64,000 nt of DNA from CALMEC01 sp963777565 (GCA_963777565.1 CAVZQZ010000006.1:124001-188000), one strand, 5' to 3'. Shown: positions 9,132 through 18,447, counted from the stretch's first letter. Numbers and translations are program-made. Notes: generated by a model from the sequence alone, not told the origin.

Positions 9132-9869
9132 TTGCGCCAGCTCTTCCCGCAGCATGTCGACCCGGTCAACGCGGAATCCGTCTACGCCGACTTGCCGGAG
9201 GCCAACGGCCGACCCGGTCTCAGGTTGAACTTCGTCGCGAGCGTCGACGGCGCAACGCAGATCGGGGGCGTGTCGGGCCCCCTGAGCGGCCCGGCCGACA
9301 AGTTCGTCTACCGGTTGCTCCGCTCCTTCACCGACATCGTGCTCGTAGCCGCCGGGACCGTGCGGGCCGAGAACTACAAGCCGGCGAAGGTCCAGGACGA
9401 ATACGCCGAGTCCCGCGGTGCGCGCGGGCAGGCGGACCGCCCGCGGATCGCGGTCGTCTCCCGTGGCCTCGACCTCGACTGGGATTCGCCGCTGTTCACC
9501 GAGGCCGTGGAGCGGACCATCGTGGTCACCACCACCGATGCCCCGGGGGACGGCCTCGCCGCGGCGCGTGAACGGGCCGACGTCATCCAGGTCGGCACAG
9601 GCAATGTGGACCTGCCCGCGGCGATGAGGGAGTTCGGGGCGCTGGGCGCGCGACACGTGTTGTGCGAGGGCGGTCCGAGCCTGAGCGGCGCGCTCGCCGC
9701 CGCCGACCTGCTCGACGAGGTCTGCCTCACCATCGCGCCCCTCCTTGCGAACGGCGACGCGAAGCGGATTCTTGACGGCCCCACCCTGGACGCCCCGATC
9801 GCGCAGGAGCTTCGCTCGCTGCTCGAGGACGACGGCGTCCTGCTCGCCCGGTACCGCACCCGCCGCTGA
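9132..9869 (+). CDS. pyrimidine reductase / dihydrofolate-reductase-like protein (RibD C-terminal domain)
   Basis: About 245 residues. The RibD_C fold is recognised from LRLNFVASVDGATQIGGVSGPLSG at the start, FTDIVLVAAGTVRAENY in the middle and the nucleotide-binding GARHVLCEGGPSLSGAL near the end. These are the typical elements of NADPH-dependent 5-amino-6-ribosylaminouracil reductase relatives. There is no deaminase domain, so it is a stand-alone reductase. In actinobacteria such proteins are often annotated as pyrimidine reductase family or DHFR-like, and no other riboflavin gene is nearby. The TTG start directly follows the stop of the previous gene. Confidence 0.88.
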   Translation: MRQLFPQHVDPVNAESVYADLPEANGRPGLRLNFVASVDGATQIGGVSGPLSGPADKFVYRLLRSFTDIVLVAAGTVRAENYKPAKVQDEYAESRGARGQADRPRIAVVSRGLDLDWDSPLFTEAVERTIVVTTTDAPGDGLAAARERADVIQVGTGNVDLPAAMREFGALGARHVLCEGGPSLSGALAAADLLDEVCLTIAPLLANGDAKRILDGPTLDAPIAQELRSLLEDDGVLLARYRTRR

Positions 9870-9950
9870 CGTAACGCGCCGCCCCCCTCGGGAACGAAAC
9901 CCCCAGACCGAGCGGCCGCGGCCGCATCACGCTCCGGGAGGTTCCACACG

Positions 9951-11102
9951 ATGAAGGCGATCGCCGTCCACCCAGGCACACCCAACTCGATGCATCTTCG
10001 CGAGGTGGAGCCACCGAAGGTCACCGACATCGACGGTGGCCGCGGCGTGCTCGTGGAGATCATCCGCGTCGGCGTCGACGGCACCGACAAGGAGATCAAC
10101 CTCGCCGAGTACGGCGAGGCGCCCCCCGGGCACGACTACCTCATCACCGGGCACGAGAACTTCGGCCGGGTCGTCGAGGTTGGTCCCGACGTGCCGAGCG
10201 CCATCCGCCCCGGCGGCCTCGTGGTGGCGACCGTGCGTCGGCCGGGCCACAGCGTCTACGACCGCATCGGCCTTCAGGACATGACCACCGACGACGTCTA
10301 CTACGAGCGCGGCATCAACCTGCGTCACGGGTACCTGACCGAGTACTACGTCGAGGACCACGAGTACGTCGTGGCGCTGCCGGATGCGCTCGAGGAGACC
10401 GGAGTGCTGCTGGAGCCGATGACGGTCGCACAGAAGGGCGTGTTTCAGGCCTATGAGATCCAACGCCGCCTGCGTGTGTGGGAGCCCCGCCGGGCGGCGG
10501 TGCTCGGATCGGGCACGATCGGACTGCTCGCCACCCTAGCGCTGCGCCTTCGCGGCCTCGAGGTGACGTGCTTCTCGAAGCAGCCGGCCCCGTACCTCAA
10601 CAGCGACCTGATCGAGGACCTCGGCGCCACCTACGTGTCGAGCGAGGACATGACCCTCAAGGAAGCGGCAGCCGCCCACGGCCCGTTCGACATCATGTTC
10701 GAGGCCACCGGCTTCAGCCCCATCGCATTCCAGGCGGCCGACGCACTTGGAAAGAACGGCGTGCTGGTGCTCGCCAGCGTCACCGGCGGCGAGCGCACCG
10801 CCGAGGTTCCCACCGACATGATCAACCAGGGCTTCGTCCTCGGGAACAAGGTGATGGTGGGGACCGTGAACGCCCACCGCGACGACTTCGTGCGGGGCGT
10901 CGACGACATGACCAAGGCCGAGGCGCGCTTCCCGGGCTGGCTCGGGCGACTCCTCACCCACCGCGTCGACGGACTCGAGAACTACGAGCAGATGCTCGAG
11001 GCGCTCGAGCACGGCGAGGGCGCGATCAAGGTGTACGTGGAGGTGGCCGGATCGCGCACGCGCGTCGACCGCCGCGAGCTGGCCGCAACGGCCGGGCGCT
11101 AG
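9951..11102 (+). CDS. gdh: glucose 1-dehydrogenase, medium-chain zinc type
   Basis: 383 residues. GVDGTDKEINLAEYGEAPPG and LITGHENFGRVVEVG are the N-terminal zinc/substrate elements of the archaeal-type glucose dehydrogenase. RAAVLGSGTIGLLATLALRLRG is the Rossmann NAD(P) loop, and the C-terminal half fits the Glu_dehyd_C domain. The reaction is beta-D-glucose + NAD(P)+ to gluconolactone. The ATG follows GGGAGG. It lies 16 bases before a GH15 glucosidase, with an aldose epimerase and a lactonase close by, so glucose released by GH15 could be oxidised directly. Zinc-ligand details differ among members, and catalytic zinc cannot be proved here. Confidence 0.9.
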   Translation: MKAIAVHPGTPNSMHLREVEPPKVTDIDGGRGVLVEIIRVGVDGTDKEINLAEYGEAPPGHDYLITGHENFGRVVEVGPDVPSAIRPGGLVVATVRRPGHSVYDRIGLQDMTTDDVYYERGINLRHGYLTEYYVEDHEYVVALPDALEETGVLLEPMTVAQKGVFQAYEIQRRLRVWEPRRAAVLGSGTIGLLATLALRLRGLEVTCFSKQPAPYLNSDLIEDLGATYVSSEDMTLKEAAAAHGPFDIMFEATGFSPIAFQAADALGKNGVLVLASVTGGERTAEVPTDMINQGFVLGNKVMVGTVNAHRDDFVRGVDDMTKAEARFPGWLGRLLTHRVDGLENYEQMLEALEHGEGAIKVYVEVAGSRTRVDRRELAATAGR

Positions 11103-11117
11103 AGAACGGAGACGATA

Positions 11118-12983
11118 ATGACCCCGAGCACCCTCATGTCCCCCGCCGCCCCGCCCATGAGCGTCGGCACCCCGATCGCCGAGTACGCGCTCCTGTCCGA
11201 CTGCAACTCCGCCGCGCTGGTGAGCGCCGACGGCGCCATCGAGTGGCTGTGCATGCCGCGGTTCGACAGCCCCGCGGTGTTCGCCAGGATTCTCGACGCC
11301 GACGCCGGTCACTGGTCGGTGCGGCCGACGGGGACGTTTCACACCGAGCGGCGGTACCTGCCCGGCTCACTCGTGCTGGAGACGACCTTCCACACCGAGA
11401 CCGGCGTCGTGCGGCTCACCGACGCGCTCGCGTTCGCCCCCGGCCAGCGTGGCCACGAGCTCGGCCTCGGCGCCCCGCACGAGGTGCTGCGCCTCGTTGA
11501 GGGCGTCGAGGGCACCGTCGAGATGCGGCTCGAGCTGGCGCCGCGGCCCGAGTACGGCCTCGTGCGCCCGCTCTTCCGTCGCACCGAGGCCGGCGGCCAA
11601 ACCTTCGGCGCGAACCGCGTCTTCGTGCGCACCGACGTCCACGTCGCTGTCGCCGACGCCACGATGACCGGCACGTTCACCGTCACCGAGGGCGACCGCA
11701 CCGGCTTCGCGATGCGCTGGGCGGCCGTGGAGCACGACACCCCCACCCCCACGGCCCCGGCCGACGTCGCCAACCGCATCGCGCAGACGGCCGATGCGTG
11801 GCGCTCGTGGGAGCACGAGCACTCCATCTACGACGGCCCGCACAAGGACCTGGTGCGGTTCTCCGCCCGCGTGCTGAAGGGCCTGACCTACCGCCCCTCC
11901 GGCGCGATGGTGGCGGCCGCCACGACGTCGCTGCCGGAGACCGTCGGCGGCGAGCGCAACTGGGACTACCGCTACGCCTGGGTTCGCGACGCAAGCTTCA
12001 CCGTCGAGGCCCTCTACATCGGGGCATGCTCGGACGAGGCGGAGGACTTCATCTCGTTCATGACGAGCTCCGCCGGTGGGCGGGTGATGGGCGACAAGCC
12101 GCTGCAGATCATGTTCGGAATCGGCGGCGAGCACGACCTGACCGAGCGGACGCTGCCGCACCTGCGCGGCTGGCGCGACTCCGCCCCCGTGCGGATCGGC
12201 AACGGCGCCTGGACGCAGGAGCAGCTCGACGTCTACGGCGAGCTCCTGAACTGCCTGCACCTCAGCCAGAGCAAGGTGGGCGACCTCCATCCGGAGGTGC
12301 AGCAGTTCGTCGCCGACCTCGCCGACGCCGCAGCCCGCCGGTGGCGGGAGCGCGACGCCGGGATGTGGGAGATGCGCGGCGACCCGCAGCACCACCTGTC
12401 GTCGAAGGTGCTGTGCTGGGTCGCCCTCGACCGAGCCTTGGCGCTCGCCCCCAAGCTGGGTGTCTACGCGAAGGCCGGCGAGTGGGCGGCCGAGCGCGAC
12501 GAGATTCGCCAGGCGATCCTGGATCGCGGCTGGAGCGAGAAGCGGCAGGCGTACGCGCAGGCGTTCGACTCCGACGAGCTCGACGCGGCCGCCCTGCTCA
12601 TGCCGATGTACGGATTCCTGCCCGCCACCGACCCGCGGATGCGCTCCACGATCGAGGCCGTCGCGCGCGACCTCACCGACGGCGGGCTCGTGCTGCGCTA
12701 CCGCAACGAGGAGGGGCTCAACGCCGACGGCCTGCTCGGCGAGGAGGGCACGTTCGTCATCTGCTCGTTCTGGCTGACGTCGTGCCTCGCGATGGCCGGC
12801 GAGATCGACCGTGCCGAGGCGCTCTTCGCCCAGCTCACCGGATACGCGAACGACCTCGGCCTCCTCGCCGAGGAGATCGACACGGCCGCGGGCGAGCAGC
12901 TCGGCAACTTCCCGCAGGCGTTCAGCCACATCGGCCTCATCCGCGCCGCCGCCGACATCGACCGGGCCCGCGGCATCCAGTAG
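11118..12983 (+). CDS. glycoside hydrolase family 15 (glucoamylase/trehalase-like)
   Basis: 621 residues, the usual length for the cytosolic bacterial GH15 family. The N-terminal beta domain begins IAEYALLSDCNSAALVSADG. The (alpha/alpha)6 barrel carries GGERNWDYRYAWVRDASFT, and the region of the catalytic base is NEEGLNADGLLGEEGTF. There is no signal peptide, which fits intracellular trehalase or dextran/maltose-cleaving enzymes of actinobacteria. Specificity (trehalose versus alpha-1,4/1,6 glucan) cannot be read from sequence. The start follows GGAG by six bases. The preceding glucose dehydrogenase probably shares its transcript. Confidence 0.93.
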   Translation: MTPSTLMSPAAPPMSVGTPIAEYALLSDCNSAALVSADGAIEWLCMPRFDSPAVFARILDADAGHWSVRPTGTFHTERRYLPGSLVLETTFHTETGVVRLTDALAFAPGQRGHELGLGAPHEVLRLVEGVEGTVEMRLELAPRPEYGLVRPLFRRTEAGGQTFGANRVFVRTDVHVAVADATMTGTFTVTEGDRTGFAMRWAAVEHDTPTPTAPADVANRIAQTADAWRSWEHEHSIYDGPHKDLVRFSARVLKGLTYRPSGAMVAAATTSLPETVGGERNWDYRYAWVRDASFTVEALYIGACSDEAEDFISFMTSSAGGRVMGDKPLQIMFGIGGEHDLTERTLPHLRGWRDSAPVRIGNGAWTQEQLDVYGELLNCLHLSQSKVGDLHPEVQQFVADLADAAARRWRERDAGMWEMRGDPQHHLSSKVLCWVALDRALALAPKLGVYAKAGEWAAERDEIRQAILDRGWSEKRQAYAQAFDSDELDAAALLMPMYGFLPATDPRMRSTIEAVARDLTDGGLVLRYRNEEGLNADGLLGEEGTFVICSFWLTSCLAMAGEIDRAEALFAQLTGYANDLGLLAEEIDTAAGEQLGNFPQAFSHIGLIRAAADIDRARGIQ

Positions 12984-13030
12984 CGACCCGCTCCGCGGGC
13001 CCGGGCCTTCCGCCCGGCCCCGCGGGTCGC
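12983..13030 (+). terminator. GC-rich hairpin after the GH15 gene
   Basis: The outer arms (12983-12991 with 13022-13030) are a perfect 9-bp match, and an inner CGGGC/GCCCG stem lies inside. It begins at the stop codon. Probable terminator or attenuator before the aquaporin gene. Confidence 0.5.
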
Positions 13031-13043
13031 CCGGAGCGGCCAA

Positions 13044-13985
13044 GTGGCAGCAGACGTCACGGCCAAGTGGCCACCGTGCGACGCCACGGGTGCCGTCGTC
13101 ACCGTCGAGCCGACGGCGGCCGCGCAGACCGGCCGCGCACCCGACACCGGCACGCAGGCACGGGACCAGACGGCGGCGGCGCGGCCGGTCGGAGGTCGCC
13201 ATTGGGGCGAATGGGTGTCGGAGTTCCTGGGGACCGCGATCCTATTCGGCCTGGGATTCAGCGTCGTTGCGGTGCTCGTGAGCCCGCGCTCGCCGGTGGC
13301 CGAGCACGTCGCAGCGGTGCGGTTCCTCTTGGTCGGGCTCAACTTCGGCGTGCTTTCGGGGCTGATCGCTGTATCGCCGCTGGGGCGGCGAAGCGGGGCG
13401 CATCTCAACCCGGCCGTCACCCTGGCGTTCTGGCTTCGGGGGCAGGTGCATCCCCACGATCTCGCCGGCTACCTCGCCGCGCAGTTCCTCGGGGCGCTCC
13501 TCGGCACGGGCCTGTTCGCGCTCGCCCTCGGATCGTGGGCAGCGAGCATCCACCACGCCCGCACCAGCCCGGCGCCCGTCGGCGCCGCCACGGGCATCGG
13601 GATCGAGGCGGCGTTGACGCTCGCCCTGTTGGTGACCGTGTTCCTCGCCCTCGACGCGGAACGCCTGATGCGCTGGACCTCGCTCCTCGCCGGCGTCGCC
13701 CTGACCGCGCTCATCTGGGTGGGCTCGCCGTCGACGGGCGCGAGCCTCAACCCGGCGCGGAGCCTCGCCCCCGCCATCCTCGAGGGCCAGTCTGCCGACC
13801 TGTGGGTGTACTTCGTCGGGCCCCTCGCGGGAGCGGTCGCCGCCTCGGTACTGACGCGGGCATGCCGTCTGCGGCCCTTGACCGCGAAGTTGTTCCACGA
13901 CGCGCGTTACCGGTCGTCCCTGGGCTGCGCACCCGACCTCCTTGGGTCGGCGCGTATGATTCAACCTCAAGTTGAACCTGAGTGA
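13044..13985 (+). CDS. aquaporin / MIP family channel
   Basis: 313 residues. Both NPA boxes that form the pore constriction are present: HLNPAV at about residue 120 and SLNPAR at about 234. About six membrane helices lie between residues 55 and 275. It resembles the actinobacterial/plant-NIP-like group more than GlpF. A 50-residue hydrophilic N-terminal extension precedes the first helix, so an internal start is possible. The GTG at 13044 is supported by GGAG seven bases upstream. Located between GH15 and the sugar epimerase, it could move water or small polyols, perhaps linked to osmolyte (trehalose) turnover. Confidence 0.9.
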   Translation: MAADVTAKWPPCDATGAVVTVEPTAAAQTGRAPDTGTQARDQTAAARPVGGRHWGEWVSEFLGTAILFGLGFSVVAVLVSPRSPVAEHVAAVRFLLVGLNFGVLSGLIAVSPLGRRSGAHLNPAVTLAFWLRGQVHPHDLAGYLAAQFLGALLGTGLFALALGSWAASIHHARTSPAPVGAATGIGIEAALTLALLVTVFLALDAERLMRWTSLLAGVALTALIWVGSPSTGASLNPARSLAPAILEGQSADLWVYFVGPLAGAVAASVLTRACRLRPLTAKLFHDARYRSSLGCAPDLLGSARMIQPQVEPE

Positions 13986-13990
13986 TTCCC

Positions 13991-14935
13991 TCAGGAGGCG
14001 GTGACGGCGAACACCGCCCGAAACCGTTCCCCGGCGGCGACCCATCGCAGGCCGTCGCCGCTTACCAGCGCGTTTCCCGGGGCGGTCATCGGCTCAAACG
14101 CCACGACGTCACGCTCGATCGGCGCGTAGACCTGCGCCATCGGGTACCCGTCGCCCATCGCCACCTCGATCCGCCGGCCGCCGCCCTCGAGCACGAACAC
14201 CGGGTCGGACTCGAGCTCAGTGAACAGGTCGTCGAACCCGCGCGCGCCGAGCGTCCCATCGAACGGCTCGACGGGGAGGTCGCGGCCCGTCGGGATCATC
14301 AGGCCATCAAGCCGGGCGCGCCGGCGCGCCGGCAGCGACACCCGCCACTCTCTACGGGGCACGCCCGCAAGGCGGAAGTACGGATGCCAGCCGAACGACA
14401 CCGGAACCGCCCGATCGGTCGTGGCCGCCACCTCGGTGGTCACCGAGAGCGTGCGCCCGGCGACGGTGGCGGAGATCGTGATCTCGTGGGGGAACGGGAA
14501 TGCCGTGAGCAGCTCGCGAGTCTCGAACTTCAGGCGTGCCGTGACGCCGGCCGAACCGGCGTCGGACCGGGTCGACACAACCCACCCGGCGTCGGCCAGG
14601 TTGAGCCCGTGGATCGGCAGCCCGTTCGCGTCGATCGGCACAAGCGGTGACGCCGGGTCGATCGTCGGGCGGTCGGTGCCGACGAGCCGGTCGCCCGCGA
14701 GCCGGTTGGCCCACGGGTGGAGCAAGGGGATGCCCGTCGTCGCCCAGTCGCGCGCGAATTCCTCCAGCCCGTGCGGCTGTCCGAGGAGCTCGACGCCGTC
14801 GTACTGGAGCGACCAGCACAGCATCGCCAGATCGGGGATGACGGTCGCGCGAAACCCGTCATCACCCTCGAGCACGTACGCGGGGCGCTCCCCCAGCTCG
14901 ATGCGCTCGACGCGGTGGTGGAATCCGATTGCCAT
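13991..14935 (-). CDS. aldose 1-epimerase family protein (galactose mutarotase-like)
   Basis: 314 residues. The mutarotase fold is recognised from IPLLHPWANRLAG, the catalytic His region DANGLPIHGLNL, PVSFGWHPYFRL (second conserved His) and the C-terminal VVAFEPMTAPGNAL with the catalytic Glu. Mutarotases interconvert alpha and beta anomers. That would supply beta-glucose to the glucose dehydrogenase encoded 3 kb away on the other strand. It converges on the aquaporin gene with only five bases between their ends, so the two transcripts overlap. Confidence 0.92.
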   Translation of the reverse strand: MAIGFHHRVERIELGERPAYVLEGDDGFRATVIPDLAMLCWSLQYDGVELLGQPHGLEEFARDWATTGIPLLHPWANRLAGDRLVGTDRPTIDPASPLVPIDANGLPIHGLNLADAGWVVSTRSDAGSAGVTARLKFETRELLTAFPFPHEITISATVAGRTLSVTTEVAATTDRAVPVSFGWHPYFRLAGVPRREWRVSLPARRRARLDGLMIPTGRDLPVEPFDGTLGARGFDDLFTELESDPVFVLEGGGRRIEVAMGDGYPMAQVYAPIERDVVAFEPMTAPGNALVSGDGLRWVAAGERFRAVFAVTAS

Positions 14936-15078
14936 GCCGATCGGTTCGGCCGGCGGGCCGGCGCGTTACACGACCACCGCACCGTAACACTACGCCCGCC
15001 TGCGGGACAGTCCTCCCCATGGCCGTGGCGACAGCAAGAATGGGCGCAACCCGAACGCGACCCACACGGGAGGCCCCG

Positions 15079-15810
15079 ATGCCCCGGCTGATCATCGCCC
15101 AGACCCCCACCGACGCGGCCGTCGCGGCCGCTCGGCTCCTGGCCGAGCTCATCGCCGGCCGGCGCCGGCAGGCCGGCGCGGTGCACATCGCCCTCGCCGG
15201 CGGCAACACGCCCCGCCACACCTACGACGCCCTCTCGGCGCTGATCGACGACTGGGCCGGCATCCACCTGTGGTTCGGCGACGAGCGCGTTGTCGACCTC
15301 GATGATCCCGACGCGAACGCGCGAATGGTCGACGAATCGCTCGTCGCCCGGGTGAACCTGCCGTCCGACCAGGTGCACCCGGTTCCCACGGCACTCGGCG
15401 CAGACGCCGCCTGCGCCGAGTACGACGCCGAGCTGATGCGCCAGCTCCCGGCCGATACCCTCGGCACCCCGATCCTCGACATCGCCTTCCTGGGCCTCGG
15501 CGAGGACGGGCACACCGCATCTATCTTCCCCGACGGTCCGGGCCTCTCCGCGAGCGGTTCCGCGTGCGTGGTCGTGACCGATGCACCCAAGCCGCCGCCC
15601 GTGCGAATCAGCCTCACCATGCCGGTGCTCGCCGCGGCGCGCGCCCGAGTGGTGCTCGCAACGGGCCCGGGCAAGGCCGCCGCCGTGGCCGCTGCCCTCG
15701 AGGCGCCCGACCGGCGCATTCCCGCAAGCCTGCTTCCCGCCGCGAACACGACGTGGGTGCTCGACACCGACGCCGCGGCGAGCCTCGACGACGGAGATAC
15801 CCGTGCCTGA
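15079..15810 (+). CDS. pgl: 6-phosphogluconolactonase
   Basis: 243 residues, the normal length for the DevB/Pgl family. HIALAGGNTPRHTYDAL is the phosphate-binding loop, WFGDERVVDLDDPDANARM the core signature, and LGLGEDGHTASIFPD the active-site His region. It hydrolyses 6-phosphogluconolactone in the oxidative pentose phosphate pathway. The start at 15079 was chosen from GGGAGG five bases upstream; longer in-frame starts exist but lack a site. Its end overlaps the antiporter start by eight bases, so the two are translationally coupled. Confidence 0.93.
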   Translation: MPRLIIAQTPTDAAVAAARLLAELIAGRRRQAGAVHIALAGGNTPRHTYDALSALIDDWAGIHLWFGDERVVDLDDPDANARMVDESLVARVNLPSDQVHPVPTALGADAACAEYDAELMRQLPADTLGTPILDIAFLGLGEDGHTASIFPDGPGLSASGSACVVVTDAPKPPPVRISLTMPVLAAARARVVLATGPGKAAAVAAALEAPDRRIPASLLPAANTTWVLDTDAAASLDDGDTRA

Positions 15811-17026
15811 CAGTGGATTCACCGACCTGCTCATCGTCGTGGCCGTGGCGTTCGCCGCGCCGCTCGTGCTCGGCCTCGCGCCGGGCCTGCGCCTTCCGGC
15901 GGTGGTGCTGGAGATCGTCGCCGGAATCGTGATCGGCCCCTCCGTGCTGGACTGGGTCCAGATCAACGAGCCGATCGCGATCCTGGCCACCGTCGGGCTC
16001 GCCTTCCTCCTGTTCCTTGCCGGCCTCGAGATCGACCCGGACAAGCTGCGCGGCCGCACGCTTCGCCTCACGGCGATCGGCTTCGGCGTCTCCATCGCGA
16101 TCGCTCTGAGCGTCGGCTACCTGCTCTCTGCAGTTGGCCTCGTCGACCGGCCACTTCTCATCGCCATCATCCTCACCGCGACGTCCCTCGGCGTGATCGT
16201 GCCGGTGCTCAAGGATGGCGGAGAGATCAACTCCACGTTCGGACAGCTCGTAATCGCAGCCGCGTCCATCGCCGACTTCGGCGCGATCATCCTGCTGTCG
16301 ATCTTCTTCTCGCGCGACGGCGCGGGTGTGGGCGCGCAACTGGTGATCCTCGGAATCTTCGCGGGCGCCCTCGCGGTCACGGCGATCGCGATCGCCGGCA
16401 TCGAGCACGTGGGGCGCATCTCGAAGGCGCTCGAGCGGCTGCAGGACACCACCGCCCAGATCCGGGTGCGCGGCGCGTTCCTGCTGCTCGTCGCGCTCGT
16501 TGCGCTGGCGAGCGAGCTGGGTCTCGAGGTGATCCTCGGAGCGTTCGCCGCGGGTCTCATCCTGGCCGTGCTGGATCGCGACACGATGATGACCCACCCG
16601 CAGCTGCAGGTGAAGCTCGACGGCGCCGGCTACGGGATCTTCATCCCCGTCTTCTTCGTCGCGAGCGGCGTGCGGTTCGACCTCGACGCGCTCTTCGCGA
16701 GCGGATCGGCGATCGCGATGGTGCCGATCTTCCTCGTCGCGCTCCTCGTCGTGCGCGGCGTGCCCGCACTGGTCTACCGCGGCGTGATCGACAACCGCCG
16801 CGTCGTAGTCGCGGGGATCCTGCAGGCGACCTCCCTGCCGTTCATCGTCGCGGCGACGGCCATCGGCCTGGAGATCGGCGCGATCTCCGCATCGGCCGCG
16901 GCGGCGCTTCTCGCCGCGGGCCTCCTGTCGGTGCTCATCTTCCCGCTGCTGGGGCTTACGATCCTGCGTCAGGCGAGCGAGCCGCGCGCCCAGACCGCGA
17001 CTCCGTTCGCCAGCCCCACCGCATGA
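15803..17026 (+). CDS. cation:proton antiporter (CPA2/KefB-type membrane protein)
   Basis: 407 residues with 11-13 hydrophobic helices. GLAFLLFLAGLEIDPDKLRGR, TATSLGVIVPVLKDGG and the acidic helix AAASIADFGAIILLS are standard features of Na+(K+)/H+ exchangers of the CPA2 family. There is no C-terminal RCK (TrkA) domain, so it is the short form. The GTG at 15803 has GGAG seven bases upstream and lies inside the end of pgl. The last codons overlap the start of the haem lipoprotein gene (ATGA), giving a three-gene unit. Confidence 0.9.
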   Translation: MPDSGFTDLLIVVAVAFAAPLVLGLAPGLRLPAVVLEIVAGIVIGPSVLDWVQINEPIAILATVGLAFLLFLAGLEIDPDKLRGRTLRLTAIGFGVSIAIALSVGYLLSAVGLVDRPLLIAIILTATSLGVIVPVLKDGGEINSTFGQLVIAAASIADFGAIILLSIFFSRDGAGVGAQLVILGIFAGALAVTAIAIAGIEHVGRISKALERLQDTTAQIRVRGAFLLLVALVALASELGLEVILGAFAAGLILAVLDRDTMMTHPQLQVKLDGAGYGIFIPVFFVASGVRFDLDALFASGSAIAMVPIFLVALLVVRGVPALVYRGVIDNRRVVVAGILQATSLPFIVAATAIGLEIGAISASAAAALLAAGLLSVLIFPLLGLTILRQASEPRAQTATPFASPTA

Positions 17027-17640
17027 GGCGCATCGCCGCGTCCTGTGCCGCCGGCTGTGCCGCCGTGGCGCTTGCGCTGCCCGTCGCGGGCTGCGGCGAC
17101 GCCGGGGACACGTCGGCCGGCCCCGCGACCTCCGCCGCCGCCCCGCAACCGGCCACGGGGACGACTGCGACCGCGACCGCTCCTCCCGAGCCGTCGACGA
17201 AGGCCACCGCGGACCTGGTCGGGATCGCTGCCGCCGACGCCGCCTTGATCGAGGGGTATCTCGCGTGGACGCGGCTGCCCGAGCCACCCCGGGCCGAGCT
17301 GCGCAGCCTCGGCGGCGCGCATGCCGGCGCGAAGCGCATCTTCGCCAGCCCATCCAGGGTCAAGCTGGTCGCGGGCGGCACCCAGCGCTTCCCGTACCCG
17401 CGTGGCACGGTCGTCGTGAAGGAGGGGCGCACCGACGGGGAGATCACGCTGGTGGCCGTCATGGAGAAGGTGCGTGCGAACGACGCCGCGACCGGCGGGT
17501 GGCGCTATGCGGAGTACAACCGGGCGAGCGCCGGCGAGCCGTTCACCAAGGTCAACTTCCCAGAGTCGGGCTGCGCCGGCTGCCACATGAACGCCAACAC
17601 CCGCCAATCGACCGACTGGGTCTTCTACTCGCTTCGCTAA
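17023..17640 (+). CDS. cytochrome P460 family haem lipoprotein
   Basis: 205 residues. The N-terminus is a lipoprotein signal peptide with lipobox LPVAGC, followed by an Ala/Pro/Thr-rich linker. The folded part carries FPYPRGTVVVKEGR and ends with one c-type haem motif, CAGCH, at about residue 184, in the C-terminal position usual for the cytochrome P460 domain. P460 proteins oxidise hydroxylamine or bind NO, or act as simple electron carriers. The substrate here is unknown. It is exported and probably lipid-anchored outside the membrane. Coupling to an antiporter gene is unusual. Confidence 0.85.
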   Translation: MRRIAASCAAGCAAVALALPVAGCGDAGDTSAGPATSAAAPQPATGTTATATAPPEPSTKATADLVGIAAADAALIEGYLAWTRLPEPPRAELRSLGGAHAGAKRIFASPSRVKLVAGGTQRFPYPRGTVVVKEGRTDGEITLVAVMEKVRANDAATGGWRYAEYNRASAGEPFTKVNFPESGCAGCHMNANTRQSTDWVFYSLR

Positions 17641-17658
17641 CGGCGAAAGGGTCGGCCG

Positions 17659-18447
17659 CTAAGTGGGCGGCAGGATCTTTATCCACACCCGCCCTCCACT
17701 CCGTGTGAGGGCGATTCGGACCGACGCCTCGTTGTTGGCGCGGCTTCGCTCCACGATGCGCCCGGTCGGGTTGACCATGTGCACCAGCAGGTACCGGCCG
17801 GCCGGCACGTCGGTCACGTCGATGTGCTGGCTGTCGAGGTACGCGGCGTAGTCGTCCGCCCAGCCCACCGAGATCCCCTCCCGGATCTGCAGGAGCGTCG
17901 GCCGGTTGAGGCCGCACCGGCTCGCGTAGACGGGCGCGGCGACGGCATTCGCGAGCCGCGGCTCGACCCGGTAGCGATCACCGAGGCAGAAGCCGCTCTT
18001 GCGATCGCGCACGATCCGGACGCCCGTCGCCTCCGACCGCAGCTCGTACCGCTCGAACGGCAGGAAATGCCAGTGGGAGTGGTCGGACGACGGCACGTAG
18101 CGGAGGAAGCCGGTCCCCACCACGCGGCGCAGGGTTCCCCCGGCTTGCAGCACCAGCTGGCTCGCCCGCATGTCCCGCGTCGCCCGGCTCGCTCGCGATC
18201 CGACGATGATGAGCGGCCCATCGCCGACGTTCTCCACCGCCGAGCGAAAGCCCAGCAGCTGCCGGCCGCGAACGCGCTGCACCGAGAGGTCCTGGGGGCG
18301 CTCCTGCAGGAGATCCGGCAAGAGCTCGACGCCACCGCTCGACGTTCCGCGGGCACCGTGCCCTCCCGCCAGGCACGCGGCGGCGGCGACACCGGCAACC
18401 AGGGCCCGCCGGGTGGTGGTTCGCAATCCCTCCACCGCCGGATTCAT
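17659..18447 (-). CDS. secreted lysyl-oxidase-like copper protein
   Basis: About 262 residues with a twin-Arg-like signal (TTTRRALVAGVAAAACLAGG). The lysyl oxidase domain (PF01186) is recognised from DHSHWHFLPFERYEL, whose His-x-His-x-His-like cluster is the copper site, then RKSGFCLGDRY and the C-terminal DVTDVPAGRYLLVHMVNP. Bacterial members are secreted amine oxidases or structural relatives. The Tyr/Lys pair that forms the LTQ cofactor cannot be confirmed by eye. A GTG at 18468 is an alternative start. It converges on the P460 gene. Confidence 0.85.
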   Translation of the reverse strand: MNPAVEGLRTTTRRALVAGVAAAACLAGGHGARGTSSGGVELLPDLLQERPQDLSVQRVRGRQLLGFRSAVENVGDGPLIIVGSRASRATRDMRASQLVLQAGGTLRRVVGTGFLRYVPSSDHSHWHFLPFERYELRSEATGVRIVRDRKSGFCLGDRYRVEPRLANAVAAPVYASRCGLNRPTLLQIREGISVGWADDYAAYLDSQHIDVTDVPAGRYLLVHMVNPTGRIVERSRANNEASVRIALTRSGGRVWIKILPPT

